Assembly (NCBI RefSeq): GCF_902381825.1
Contig: NZ_LR698973.1
Coordinates: 1,351,042 to 1,405,482, forward strand
Length of the DNA stretch: 54,441 nucleotides
Direction of reading: 5' to 3'
DNA from: Pseudocoprococcus catus
Lineage (GTDB): Bacteria > Bacillota > Clostridia > Lachnospirales > Lachnospiraceae
Positions 11,314 through 21,450 of this stretch are shown piece after piece. The notes below the pieces were generated by a model. The model did no database searches, was not told the origin of the DNA, and was given only the letters and a program-made list of their open reading frames with translations. The position numbers and the translations under genes were made by a program. The stretch's first letter is position 1. Each line of letters opens with the position of its first letter.

Positions 11314-12390
11314 GTGACAGTGATGAAGAAGAAATTGAACAAAACAACAAAGAGCAATCTGATTACATATGCAATGGTGGTCATTGTCTATATTATTGTA
11401 CAGCTGCTTGTTTCAGGCGGAGCCGTTTCCAGTCTGATGAAAGGCCTGCTTGTGCCATTGTGTGTTTATTCCATTCTGGCTGTTTCACTGAACTTAACAG
11501 TCGGTATTCTCGGTGAGCTGAGCCTTGGTCATGCAGGTTTCATGTGTATAGGTGCTTTTACAAGTGCGACATTCTCAAAGCTTACCAATGGTGTGATCCA
11601 GCCTGCAGGGTTCAGATTTTTCCTGGCAATTCTTGTGGGTGCGGTATTTGCAGGTATCTTTGGTCTTTTGATCGGTATTCCTGTTCTGAGACTGAAAGGC
11701 GATTACCTGGCCATCGTTACACTGGCTTTTGGGGAAATTATCAAGAATATTGTCAATGTTATTTATCTTGGCCGTGACAGTCATGGTATTCACTTTTCTA
11801 TCAAAGATGCTGCCTCCCTTGGAATGGATGCGGACGGTGAGATGATCATCAAAGGCCCTCAGGGTATCACGGGTACACCGACGGATTCCACATTTACCAT
11901 CGGTATTGTCCTGATTCTTGTGACATTATTCATCGTTTTGAATCTGGTTCATTCCAGATCCGGACGTGCGATTATGGCGATTCGTGATAACCGTATTGCA
12001 GCAGAATCTGTTGGTATTAATATCACAAAGTATAAGTTGATGGCATTTTCCATCTCAGCTGCACTGGCAGGCGTGGCAGGTGTGCTTTATGCCCACAATC
12101 TGTCCACGCTGACAGCTCTGCCGAAGAACTTTGGCTACAACATGTCTATCATGATTCTTGTATTTGTTGTTCTCGGTGGTATCGGCAATATCCGTGGTTC
12201 CATTATCGCCGCAGTTCTGCTGACAATGCTGCCTGAACTTTTACGAGGTCTGAACGACTTCCGTATGCTGATTTACGCTATTGTACTGATTGCGACAATG
12301 ATTATTACGAACAATGAGAAGATCATGAATACAATCCGTCGTTTCCTGCCGAAGAAGCAGGCACAGCCGGTAAAGGAGGAGACGAAATAA
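11314..12390 (+). CDS. livM: branched-chain amino-acid ABC permease LivM
   Basis: Second permease of the Liv system. LivM hallmarks are present: LNLTVGILGELSLGHAGFMCIGA near 50-70, GIPVLRLKGDYLAIVTLAFGEI near 125-145, and the C-terminal loop FVVLGGIGNIRGSIIAA. The start is ambiguous. GTG 11314 follows the livH stop codon directly and sits about five bases from GGAGAAGG; GTG 11320 and ATG 11323 are also in frame and differ by only a few residues. I give the longest form (358 residues). livG overlaps its stop by one base. Confidence 0.94.
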   Translation: MTVMKKKLNKTTKSNLITYAMVVIVYIIVQLLVSGGAVSSLMKGLLVPLCVYSILAVSLNLTVGILGELSLGHAGFMCIGAFTSATFSKLTNGVIQPAGFRFFLAILVGAVFAGIFGLLIGIPVLRLKGDYLAIVTLAFGEIIKNIVNVIYLGRDSHGIHFSIKDAASLGMDADGEMIIKGPQGITGTPTDSTFTIGIVLILVTLFIVLNLVHSRSGRAIMAIRDNRIAAESVGINITKYKLMAFSISAALAGVAGVLYAHNLSTLTALPKNFGYNMSIMILVFVVLGGIGNIRGSIIAAVLLTMLPELLRGLNDFRMLIYAIVLIATMIITNNEKIMNTIRRFLPKKQAQPVKEETK

Positions 12391-13148
12391 TGGCAATGCT
12401 TGAAGTGAAGAACTTAGGAATATCCTTTGGCGGTCTGCGTGCGGTAGATGGTCTGGATATGACAATCGAAAAGGGTGAGCTGTATGGATTGATCGGACCG
12501 AATGGCGCCGGCAAGACCACCGCTTTCAATATGCTGACAGGTGTCTACAAACCGACAGACGGCGTGATCAAGCTGGATGGTGAAGACATCACAGGCAAGA
12601 GTACCATTGAGATCAATAAGGCAGGTATCGCCCGTACATTCCAGAATATCCGTCTTTTCTCGGAATTATTTGTTCTGGACAATGTCAAAGTCGGCCTGCA
12701 CAATCATTACAGATATTCTACAATCGCAGGTATCTTAAGACTGCCTGCTTACCGTAAGGCAGAGAAGGAAATGGATGAGAAAGCCATGGAGCTTCTGAAG
12801 GTGTTTAATCTTCAGGATGAATGGGATTACAAGGCATCCAATTTGCCGTATGGTAAACAGCGTAAGCTGGAGATTGCCCGTGCCCTTGCAACGGAACCGA
12901 AGCTTCTGCTTCTGGATGAACCGGCAGCCGGCATGAACCCGAATGAAACAGGAGAACTGATGGATACCATCCAGTTCGTATGCAAGAACTTTGATATGAC
13001 AGTTCTTCTGATTGAACATGATATGAAGCTTGTATCCGGTATTTGCCAGAAGCTGACAGTATTGAACTTCGGTCAGGTACTGGCTCAGGGCAAGACAAGT
13101 GATGTTTTAAATGACCCGAAGGTTATCAAGGCCTATCTGGGAGAATAA
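12390..13148 (+). CDS. livG: branched-chain amino-acid ABC ATPase LivG
   Basis: Cytoplasmic ATPase, 252 residues. Walker A is GPNGAGKT near 37-44, the LivG-typical NKAGIARTFQNIRLF follows, and Walker B is LLLLDEPAAGMNPNE near 173. The signature region (LPYGKQRKLEIARAL) is degenerate relative to LSGGQ, which is normal for LivG. The ATG at 12390 overlaps the livM stop codon (TAATG) and has AAGGAGGA nine bases upstream, a classic translational coupling. Confidence 0.96.
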   Translation: MAMLEVKNLGISFGGLRAVDGLDMTIEKGELYGLIGPNGAGKTTAFNMLTGVYKPTDGVIKLDGEDITGKSTIEINKAGIARTFQNIRLFSELFVLDNVKVGLHNHYRYSTIAGILRLPAYRKAEKEMDEKAMELLKVFNLQDEWDYKASNLPYGKQRKLEIARALATEPKLLLLDEPAAGMNPNETGELMDTIQFVCKNFDMTVLLIEHDMKLVSGICQKLTVLNFGQVLAQGKTSDVLNDPKVIKAYLGE

Positions 13149-13161
13149 GGAGAGTAGTATC

Positions 13162-13872
13162 ATGTCAATGTTAAAAGTCACAGATTTACAGGTATATTAC
13201 GGTGTGATCCAGGCGTTGAAAGGCATCTCCTTTGAAGTTAATGAAGGAGAAGTTATCGCGTTGATCGGTGCCAATGGCGCCGGCAAGACAACCATCCTGC
13301 ATACCGTTACCGGCCTGATCAATCAGAAAGCCGGCAAGATAGAATTTGAAGGCAAGGATATTTCCCATACACCGGCCTATAAGATTGTAGCAGAGGGCAT
13401 GGCTCATGTGCCGGAAGGCAGAAGGGTCTTTGCAGAGCTCTCTGTTTATGATAATCTAATGATGGGAGCCTATACACGCAAAGATAAGAAAGAAATCGCA
13501 GAGACACTGGAAATGGTTTACAAGCGTTTCCCACGTCTTGAGGAACGTAAGAAACAGATGGCCGGTACATTGAGCGGCGGTGAGCAGCAGATGCTGGCTA
13601 TGGGCCGAGCGCTGATGTCCAAGCCGAAGATCATCCTGATGGATGAGCCTTCCATGGGTCTTTCTCCGATTTTCGTTAATGAGATTTTCGAAATCATCAA
13701 GGCTGTCAGTGCCAGCGGTACGACAGTTCTTCTGGTAGAACAGAATGCCAAGAAAGCACTGTCCATTGCTGACAGAGCTTACGTCCTTGAGACAGGCAAG
13801 ATTATCCTTGAAGGCGATGCAAAGGTATTGATGAATGATGAGAGAGTCAAGAAAGCTTATTTAGGCGAATAG
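13162..13872 (+). CDS. livF: branched-chain amino-acid ABC ATPase LivF
   Basis: Second ATPase of the Liv transporter, 236 residues, with Walker A GANGAGKT, signature LSGGEQQMLAMGRAL, Walker B IILMDEPSMGLSP and the LivF-typical HVPEGRRVFAELSVYDNLMMG. ATG 13162 has AAGGAGAG seven bases upstream; the open frame runs back to 13111 within livG but those codons are not family-like. Last transporter gene of the operon; a kinase-like gene follows 24 bases later. Confidence 0.95.
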   Translation: MSMLKVTDLQVYYGVIQALKGISFEVNEGEVIALIGANGAGKTTILHTVTGLINQKAGKIEFEGKDISHTPAYKIVAEGMAHVPEGRRVFAELSVYDNLMMGAYTRKDKKEIAETLEMVYKRFPRLEERKKQMAGTLSGGEQQMLAMGRALMSKPKIILMDEPSMGLSPIFVNEIFEIIKAVSASGTTVLLVEQNAKKALSIADRAYVLETGKIILEGDAKVLMNDERVKKAYLGE

Positions 13873-13896
13873 AGGCATCTCTGAAGGAGGGGTTTT

Positions 13897-14526
13897 ATGG
13901 GCAGCAACAGAATCATTACAATTGCAAGACAGTACGGCAGCGGCGGTAAGACCGTTGGTCAGATGCTGGCCAAAGATCTGGGCATCGACTGTTACGACCG
14001 TGAGATTTTGCGTATGGCTTCTGATGACAGTGGTCTGAATCTGCAGATGTTCGGCAATCCGGATGAACGCCGCAGAAACACATTTCTGACCCGGGCCATC
14101 AAGAAAGTCTACAAAGGTGAAGTGATTCCGCCGGATAGTGATGATTTTGCATCATCTGACAATCTTTTCAACTATCAGGCAAAGATTCTGAAAGAACTTG
14201 CAGAACAGGAATCTTATGTTGTCATCGGGCGATGTGCGGATTTCATTCTGAGAGACAATCCGAATGTTGTCAGCGTCTTCATCCATGCACCATTTGATTA
14301 TTGCGTAGAGCGTGGTCTTGAGAAACAGAGTATGACAAGGGCGCAGATGGAGAAATACATCCAGAAGACAGACAAGCAGAAGGGCGATTACTACATGTAT
14401 CACACAGGCCAGCACTGGTCCGATGCACGTAACTACGACCTCTGTCTGGACAGCAGCAAGCTGGGCTTCGCGGGATGCGTAGAGGCGATCAAGGCTTATA
14501 TGGCGGTTCGCTTTAAAGAGCAATAA
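13897..14526 (+). CDS. cytidylate-kinase-like P-loop protein
   Basis: A 209-residue soluble protein of the cytidylate kinase-like family that is widespread in Clostridia. The N-terminal nucleotide loop is ITIARQYGSGGKTVGQMLAKDLG (GSGGKT near 14-19). The lid and base regions include VVIGRCADFILRDNPNVVSVFIHAP near 105-128. The substrate is not known, and it lacks close resemblance to housekeeping Cmk. A strong AAGGAGG site precedes the ATG. It lies 24 bases after livF and before a strong terminator, so it is probably the last gene of the liv operon. Confidence 0.75.
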   Translation: MGSNRIITIARQYGSGGKTVGQMLAKDLGIDCYDREILRMASDDSGLNLQMFGNPDERRRNTFLTRAIKKVYKGEVIPPDSDDFASSDNLFNYQAKILKELAEQESYVVIGRCADFILRDNPNVVSVFIHAPFDYCVERGLEKQSMTRAQMEKYIQKTDKQKGDYYMYHTGQHWSDARNYDLCLDSSKLGFAGCVEAIKAYMAVRFKEQ

Positions 14527-14560
14527 TAAAAAACGGGCTGCGAAGCCTATTTAGTACTAG

Positions 14561-14618
14561 AAAAGCAACACTATGAACGATTTATTTATGAATTCGTTCA
14601 TAGTGTTGCTTTTTTCTT
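14561..14618 (+). terminator. terminator with a 20-bp perfect stem
   Basis: Arms 14561-14580 and 14594-14613 are perfectly complementary over 20 bases, with a 13-base loop and six T at the end. It ends the liv-kinase transcript. The stem is unusually long for a terminator. Confidence 0.9.
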
Positions 14619-14628
14619 ATGATTCTGA

Positions 14629-14721
14629 AAAGCAGATTGGTATCCGGATGGCTTATTGCATGATTATGTATGGAATAAAATTAAAGTGGAAGTAGATGAT
14701 GACGAAGATGATGAATACTAA
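14629..14721 (+). pseudogene. possible C-terminal gene remnant
   Basis: After a TGA at 14626 a 30-codon open segment runs to a TAA at 14719-14721 and translates to a protein-like C-terminus with WYPDGLLHDYVWNKIK followed by an acidic tail (VEVDDDEDDEY). It has no start codon and no ribosome site, and the terminator hairpin lies just upstream. It looks like the tail of a decayed gene. I do not recognise the parent family. Confidence 0.35.
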
Positions 14722-14824
14722 AAAGAGTTTATGTATACTATGGTTGCTACTGGCATATTACCTATGATATTATAATTAATAAGAATATTAATTTATTGAT
14801 TGACGAGCGGAAAGAAGGCATAAA

Positions 14825-16846
14825 ATGACAACAGAGCAGCAGTACATCGCATCATTAGATATAGAAGCATCCTATAATTTAGCCAAGAAGATGGAGGCCT
14901 ACCGCACGAATCCTGTTCTCGGCTACCGACCGGCGGGTTCAAAGGCAGAGTTTGAGACCGGGGAGATGCTGAAGTCTTATATGGAAGATTTGGGACTATC
15001 CAATGTCCGCAAGGATGAGATTAAAGTGGACGGTTGGGAGTTTGAGAAGGCGGTTTTAGCCTATGCAGATGCAGCAGGCGAGAGACAGGAAGTTCAGCTG
15101 GGTGCTTATCAGACGGATTTTGTGACAAAAGGCGCAGAAACATTTCAGGTTGTTTACGTGGGTAAAGGCGGCGAGAAAGATTATGCCGATAAGGATGTGA
15201 CAGGAAAGATTGTGCTGGCGGAGATCAACCAGAGAGATGAATGGTGGATTAATTTTCCGGTGTATCAGGCCCATGAGAAAGGGGCAAAAGCGCTGATCGC
15301 TGTTCAGATCGGCGGATATGGACAGGTAGACGAGAAGGCTTTGAATGCCCAGGATATAGCGGGACCTCCGGAGGCAGCAGCTTTTTCTATGTCCTTTGAA
15401 GATTCTGAGAAATTGAAGGCATGCCTGGATGAAAAAGGTGAGATTACCGTCACTCTGGATGCCAGCAGCCGGGTCATGCGGGATGTTTCTACTTATAATA
15501 TTCTCGGGGAGATTCCGGGCAGACGATCGGATCGAATGATTCTTCTGTCGGCTCATTACGATTCTTATTTCAGCGGTTTTCAGGATGACAACACGGCGGT
15601 GGCCATGATGCTTGGCATTGCCCGGGCTTTCATTAAAATGGGCTATCAGCCGGAGAATACATGGGTATTCTGCGCCATGGCTGCGGAAGAATGGGGCATT
15701 GCTGATTCCAAGTACGACTGGTCAACCGGCGCTTATGCGGAGGTGTTTAATGTACATCCGGAATGGGCGGGCAAAGTGATCGGTGATTTCAATTTTGAAT
15801 TGCCGGCACTTTCCAACGGCAATCTGGACGGCATTCGCTGTACATATGAATACAAAGATTTTTTTCAAGATACATTAAAGGCACTGCCGGCACTTTCACC
15901 GGCCTATCCGGAAGGGGTTCTTGTGTCAGCACCGATTGAGACATGGTCGGATGACTTTTCCGTGGCTATCAGCGGTATTCCGTCCATGGTCAATGAATTC
16001 AGCGCAGGTTCGTTTATGACCACGCACTATCATTCGCAGTATGACAGCGATGAATATTATAATGAAGCGGCCTACCGATTCCATCATGAGCTGTATGGCC
16101 TGCTTTTGATGCATCTGGACAGACAGTCTGTGGCACCGCTGAATTTTGCGGAGGTTTTTGAGCAGGCATCTGCCAGTCTGGATGTGCTGATGTGCCAGAA
16201 ATCCGGCAGCAGGGTTACTGCCCTTCTGAACCTTCTGGGACAGACAGAAGAGGTGGCAGAAGAAGTTTATGACCGTATTTATGATATCAATGAGGCTGGA
16301 GTGGATTCTGAACAATGCCGTGAGGCTGAGAAGATTCTGCTGAAAGTATTCAAGATGGCTCAGGACAAATATGTTCGTCTTACATGGGAGGATGCGGTTG
16401 TGTTTCCACAGGAGGCGGCTCAGAATAATCTGCGGTATCTGAAGAAGGCCATTCGCGCTTTAAAGCGTAAGACGCCGGATGCGGAGGCTGCGTTTGAAGC
16501 TTTATATGAGATTGATAATAATGCCTATGCTTTCCAGTTTTCAAAACAGGTCTATGAGCGATTTACAGATTACGTTCTTGACCAGAATTCAGACCGTCTT
16601 CAGTGGGGACGGGGACGTATTGTGCATCATGAGAATCTCTATGATTTGGTGGCACAATTGATGAATAAGTATCATCAGGGAGCGATGGATTTTGCAAATG
16701 AAATTGCAGAGCTGGAAAGGGTTGTGGAACGGCAGAAAGACTATCTCAGGGATGATATCGAATACATGATGCAGTCCACAGAGAAAATGTTGCTTTTGCT
16801 TCAGTCAGCCAATGAACGGCTGAAAAATATACAGGAGAAAAATTAA
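14825..16846 (+). CDS. M28-family zinc metallopeptidase
   Basis: Predicted aminopeptidase or carboxypeptidase of family M28, 673 residues, no signal peptide, so cytoplasmic. A protease-associated-like segment (about 100-215) interrupts the N-terminal part. The co-catalytic zinc ligands are visible in order: His in LLSAHYDSY (about 243), Asp in FQDDNTA (about 254), catalytic Glu-Glu in MAAEEWG (about 288-289), Asp in IGDFNFE (about 320) and His in TTHYHSQYDSDEYY (about 400). The last 240 residues are helical and unassigned. AGAAGG precedes the ATG. The GNAT gene starts six bases after the stop, so they share a transcript. Confidence 0.8.
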   Translation: MTTEQQYIASLDIEASYNLAKKMEAYRTNPVLGYRPAGSKAEFETGEMLKSYMEDLGLSNVRKDEIKVDGWEFEKAVLAYADAAGERQEVQLGAYQTDFVTKGAETFQVVYVGKGGEKDYADKDVTGKIVLAEINQRDEWWINFPVYQAHEKGAKALIAVQIGGYGQVDEKALNAQDIAGPPEAAAFSMSFEDSEKLKACLDEKGEITVTLDASSRVMRDVSTYNILGEIPGRRSDRMILLSAHYDSYFSGFQDDNTAVAMMLGIARAFIKMGYQPENTWVFCAMAAEEWGIADSKYDWSTGAYAEVFNVHPEWAGKVIGDFNFELPALSNGNLDGIRCTYEYKDFFQDTLKALPALSPAYPEGVLVSAPIETWSDDFSVAISGIPSMVNEFSAGSFMTTHYHSQYDSDEYYNEAAYRFHHELYGLLLMHLDRQSVAPLNFAEVFEQASASLDVLMCQKSGSRVTALLNLLGQTEEVAEEVYDRIYDINEAGVDSEQCREAEKILLKVFKMAQDKYVRLTWEDAVVFPQEAAQNNLRYLKKAIRALKRKTPDAEAAFEALYEIDNNAYAFQFSKQVYERFTDYVLDQNSDRLQWGRGRIVHHENLYDLVAQLMNKYHQGAMDFANEIAELERVVERQKDYLRDDIEYMMQSTEKMLLLLQSANERLKNIQEKN

Positions 16847-16851
16847 TTATT

Positions 16852-17502
16852 ATGGAAAGTGAAAGACTATATCAGGTGCAGAAAGAGGATCTGCCGAAAC
16901 TGGAGGATTTGCTGACACAGTGTTTTAGGGAGGACCCCCTTTATCACAGCCTGATACCGAATAAGGATATCAGGGAAAAGCTGATGCCGGAGCTTTTTAA
17001 ATGTGATCTGACGGAGTTTTATGAATGCAGTGATATTTATGCAGACAGCCCGGAATGCAACAGTCTGTTGGTGGTTTCCGATGAAATGGAACCCTATGAA
17101 CATTTATTTAAAGCGTATTTTACAGAAATTGCTGCAGCATTAAAGACAGATGGTTATCTTCTGAAAGAAGATGCTTCCATGCATACATTCTGGAATTTCA
17201 TCCTGGGGAGGGATTACCTGAATTCTGCATGGACAGACCAACTGCATCAGAAACATCGCCTTCATGTAATTTATCTGGCGGTGCGACCGAATATGCAGCA
17301 TCATGGATTAGCGGATGTGCTGATGAATGAGGTGATTCGATATGCCGATGAACATCGGATGATGGTGTCTTTGGAGACGCACAATCCGGTGAATGTGGAA
17401 TTTTATCAGCGTTTTGATTTCAAGGTTTTTGGTATTGTACAGAAACACTTTGATCTGAAGCAGTACTGTCTGATCCGTGAAATCAGGAAAAAAGGGGAAT
17501 AA
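16852..17502 (+). CDS. GNAT-family N-acetyltransferase
   Basis: A 216-residue GNAT acetyltransferase that would transfer an acetyl group from acetyl-CoA to an unknown amine. The acetyl-CoA loop is LAVRPNMQHHGLADVLMNEV near 140-160, with the beta-4 strand LHVIYLAV just before it and the C-terminal NPVNVEFYQRFDFKVFG motif typical of the fold. It lies six bases after the M28 peptidase and 18 bases before glpK. No specificity can be deduced. Confidence 0.8.
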   Translation: MESERLYQVQKEDLPKLEDLLTQCFREDPLYHSLIPNKDIREKLMPELFKCDLTEFYECSDIYADSPECNSLLVVSDEMEPYEHLFKAYFTEIAAALKTDGYLLKEDASMHTFWNFILGRDYLNSAWTDQLHQKHRLHVIYLAVRPNMQHHGLADVLMNEVIRYADEHRMMVSLETHNPVNVEFYQRFDFKVFGIVQKHFDLKQYCLIREIRKKGE

Positions 17503-19014
<1,512 letters not shown>

Positions 19015-19016
19015 AA

Positions 19017-19061
19017 AAAGGGATATAAAGCAAACGTTTTGCTTTATATCCCTTTGATTTT
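19017..19061 (+). terminator. terminator after glpK with LacI-like loop
   Basis: Arms 19017-19034 and 19038-19055 are perfectly complementary over 18 bases with a 3-base loop. The tip of the hairpin is GCAAACGTTTTGC (19030-19042), which resembles a LacI-family operator; see the matching palindrome at 19904. Confidence 0.8.
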
Positions 19062-19111
19062 TGCAGGGTGAGTGTTATGCTTACATTATGTTAATGGAGG
19101 TGTAATGAAAT

Positions 19112-19900
19112 ATGATAGTGGTGTTTTTTGTGGTCAGCCTGCTGGCATCCATCGTGGGCTCCATCTGTGGTATCGGCGGCGGTGTGATCATCAAGCCGGT
19201 ACTGGACGCTATGAATGTGATGAGCGTATCATGCATCAGTTTTCTGTCCGGGTGTACGGTGCTGACCATGTCGGTGGTATCGGTATACAAGAACATGCGT
19301 GCCGGTAAGAAACTGAATTTTCGGATTGCGACCTTATTGGCCGTTGGTGCAGCTGTTGGCGGTGTGGCCGGCAAGATGATGTTTCAGACAGTGAAGGCAT
19401 CCGTGGGCAATGAGAATTTTGTAGGCATGGTGCAGGCAATCGTGCTGATCGGTGTGACAGGTATAACGTTTGTGTATACAATTTTTAAGAAGAAAATACA
19501 TACACTGACACTGAATAATGCTGCTGTGTGTGTGATTGTGGGACTGGTGCTTGGCATTATGTCAAGTTTCCTTGGTATTGGCGGCGGCCCTATCAACCTG
19601 ATGGTTCTGGGATTTCTTTTTTCGATGTCCACCAAAGAGTCAGCACTGGCTTCCCTGTACATTATTGTCTTTTCACAGGTTACCAGTCTGGTTCAGACCG
19701 TCGTTACGGGAACGATTCCGCCGGTGCAGCTGTCTTATCTTGCAGTGATGGTCATCGGTGGTCTTCTGGGCGGTACGATCGGCAGCAGGATCAACAAGAA
19801 GATCGAGGATGAGAAAGTTGACAAATTGTTTATGGCATTGATGTTTATCATCATCTGCATCAATATTTACAATACTTATAAATTCGCAGTTGCTCTTTAA
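19112..19900 (+). CDS. TauE/SafE-family permease (first copy)
   Basis: Membrane permease of the TSUP (TauE/SafE) family, 262 residues with about eight helices in two repeats. Each repeat begins with the family's glycine-rich half-helix motif: SIVGSICGIGGGVIIKPVL near 13-31 and GIMSSFLGIGGGPINLMVL near 150-168. Family members export sulfite, sulfoacetate, other organosulfonates or move other small anions. ATG 19112 has GGAGG 11 bases upstream, slightly far; a closer ATG at 19105 is in another frame and its product is not protein-like. It is flanked by hairpins and palindromes at both ends and precedes the PFK-like gene. The substrate is inferred only from context. Confidence 0.85.
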   Translation: MIVVFFVVSLLASIVGSICGIGGGVIIKPVLDAMNVMSVSCISFLSGCTVLTMSVVSVYKNMRAGKKLNFRIATLLAVGAAVGGVAGKMMFQTVKASVGNENFVGMVQAIVLIGVTGITFVYTIFKKKIHTLTLNNAAVCVIVGLVLGIMSSFLGIGGGPINLMVLGFLFSMSTKESALASLYIIVFSQVTSLVQTVVTGTIPPVQLSYLAVMVIGGLLGGTIGSRINKKIEDEKVDKLFMALMFIIICINIYNTYKFAVAL

Positions 19901-19903
19901 AAA

Positions 19904-19915
19904 GCAAACGTTTGC
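19904..19915. promoter_or_regulatory. LacI-family-type operator palindrome
   Basis: GCAAACGTTTGC is a perfect 12-bp palindrome with the central CG typical of LacI/PurR-family operators; the flanks (AA...GT) extend the resemblance. It starts four bases after the first TauE/SafE gene and 305 bases before the PFK-like gene. A near copy is at 19030-19042. The LacI regulator at 28158 is the obvious candidate to bind it. Confidence 0.55.
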
Positions 19916-19926
19916 GTCAAAGCTTT

Positions 19927-19968
19927 AGCAGACTAAAATGGTTTTTGGCCTTTTTAGTCTGCTTTTTC
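19927..19968 (+). terminator. terminator after the first TauE/SafE gene
   Basis: AGCAGACTAAAA (19927-19938) pairs perfectly with TTTTAGTCTGCT (19952-19963), followed by TTTTC. Confidence 0.85.
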
Positions 19969-20220
19969 GTCACAAAAAGTCGGAAGAAATTTCCAATTTT
20001 GTGTTAAAATTGAATATATCAAAATTGTATCGTTGAAAATACACAAAAAAATTTTTGTAAAATGTGCAAAAAGTAGGATAACGTTTGGATAAAATAGGCC
20101 TTATTTTAAACAAAAACTGTGTTAGGATAAGTATATCAAAAGAAACAAAGCATTGACAAAAAATGTAAAACATTTGTGCACATTATATAATTGTGTACAA
20201 AATGATAGGAGTGCAGATAA

Positions 20221-21387
20221 ATGGCAGATAATCTTTTAGTTGTACATGGAGGCGGACCGACCGCAGTAATCAATGCATCTTTGTATGGCGTTATCCGTGA
20301 AGCTAAAAAGAATCCATCAATTGGAAAGGTTCTGGGAGCAATTGGCGGAACAGGCGCAATCTTTACAGAACAGTTTCTTGATCTGACAGCATTTTCAGAT
20401 GAGAAGCTGAAACTTCTGCTTCACACACCGGCTTCGGCCATCGGATCATCCAGATATCCGCTGTATGAAGAAGATTATGCGAAGATGCCTGAGATTTTCA
20501 AGAAACACCATATCGGTTATGTTCTTTTAAATGGCGGGAATGGTACGATGGATGCATGTGAACATATTTATGAAGTTTGTCGGGATCACGGCATCGGTGT
20601 TGCAGGTATTCCGAAAACGGTGGATAATGATATTGCGATGACAGATCATGTACCGGGCTATGGCAGTGCCGCCAGATATCTGGCAGCAACGACACAGGAA
20701 GTCGGAGAGGATGTTAAGTCACTTCCAATCCATGTCAGTGTCATTGAGGCCATGGGAAGAAATGCCGGATGGATCACTGCAGCATCAGCCCTTGCAAGAC
20801 GTAAGAAAGGTGATGCACCGCATCTGATCTATGTGCCGGAAAGACCATTCCATGAAGATGAATTTCTGGAAGATGTAGAAAGACTTTACAAGGAAAAAGG
20901 CGGCGTTGTTGTTGTTGCCAGTGAAGGTTTGACGAACGTCAATGGTGAATCCATTGTTCCTCCGATTTTCAAGAGCGACAGAGCTGTATATTATGGCGAT
21001 GTCAGTGCTTATCTGGCTGAGTTGGTCATTAAGAAACTGGGTATCAAAGCCAGAAGTGAGAAACCGGGTATCTGTGGAAGAGCATCTATTGCCCTCCAGT
21101 CACCGGTGGACAGAGCAGAAGCAATTCTGGTAGGTGAGCTGGCTGTCAAAGCTGTGACTAGCGGCAATGGTGGACATATGATCGGCTTTAAACGTCAGCC
21201 TGGGGATATTTATCAGGTTGAACCGGTACTTGTACCGCTGAAGGATGTCATGCTTTATGAGAGAAAGCTTCCTGAAGCTTATATCAACGAGAGAGGCAAT
21301 GACATCACGGATGAATTTGTGAAATGGTGCGAACCGCTGATCGGTGGCCCGCTTCCTGAATTCCTGAATTTCAGAGATTATATCTAA
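20221..21387 (+). CDS. 6-phosphofructokinase-like kinase, mixed ATP/PPi signature
   Basis: PfkA-superfamily kinase, 388 residues, expected to phosphorylate a ketohexose-type substrate at C1. The donor loop GGNGT (105-109) has Gly108 at the position that is Gly in ATP enzymes and Asp in pyrophosphate enzymes. The catalytic loop PKTVDND (131-137) has Lys132, the pyrophosphate-type residue, with the catalytic Asp pair. MGRNAGW (178-184) is conserved. The usual sugar-phosphate loop (HxQRGG) reads GICGR (283-287), keeping Arg but not His, as in several group III enzymes. The donor (ATP, PPi or other) is open. A short spacer leads to a TIM-like gene, so it is probably the first gene of an operon. 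Start ATG 20221 has AGGAG upstream. Confidence 0.8.
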   Translation: MADNLLVVHGGGPTAVINASLYGVIREAKKNPSIGKVLGAIGGTGAIFTEQFLDLTAFSDEKLKLLLHTPASAIGSSRYPLYEEDYAKMPEIFKKHHIGYVLLNGGNGTMDACEHIYEVCRDHGIGVAGIPKTVDNDIAMTDHVPGYGSAARYLAATTQEVGEDVKSLPIHVSVIEAMGRNAGWITAASALARRKKGDAPHLIYVPERPFHEDEFLEDVERLYKEKGGVVVVASEGLTNVNGESIVPPIFKSDRAVYYGDVSAYLAELVIKKLGIKARSEKPGICGRASIALQSPVDRAEAILVGELAVKAVTSGNGGHMIGFKRQPGDIYQVEPVLVPLKDVMLYERKLPEAYINERGNDITDEFVKWCEPLIGGPLPEFLNFRDYI

Positions 21388-21450
21388 AAGTTTCTTATCC
21401 ATATACTGGGAAAAGAATAGATGATACAATATAGGGAGGAAATTGTAACA

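Larger units (their letters stand above)
19901..20220. other. intergenic region before the PFK-like gene
   Basis: This 320-base AT-rich gap holds the palindrome at 19904-19915, a terminator at 19927-19968 and, in its second half, the leader of the PFK-like gene. A TTGACA is at 20153-20158 and a TATAAT at 20186-20191, but they are 27 bases apart and cannot form one promoter. A degenerate operator-like TAACGTTTGGA is at 20079-20089. No open frame is credible. Confidence 0.5.

Noticed and set aside
19072..19308. 78-residue open frame overlapping the start of the first TauE/SafE gene
   Set aside because: Its ATG at 19105 is closer to the ribosome site, but the product is not membrane-like and ends early; the TauE/SafE frame is clearly the real gene.
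20153..20191. TTGACA and TATAAT before the PFK-like gene as one promoter
   Set aside because: The spacer would be 27 bases, far beyond the functional range; the true promoter is undetermined.
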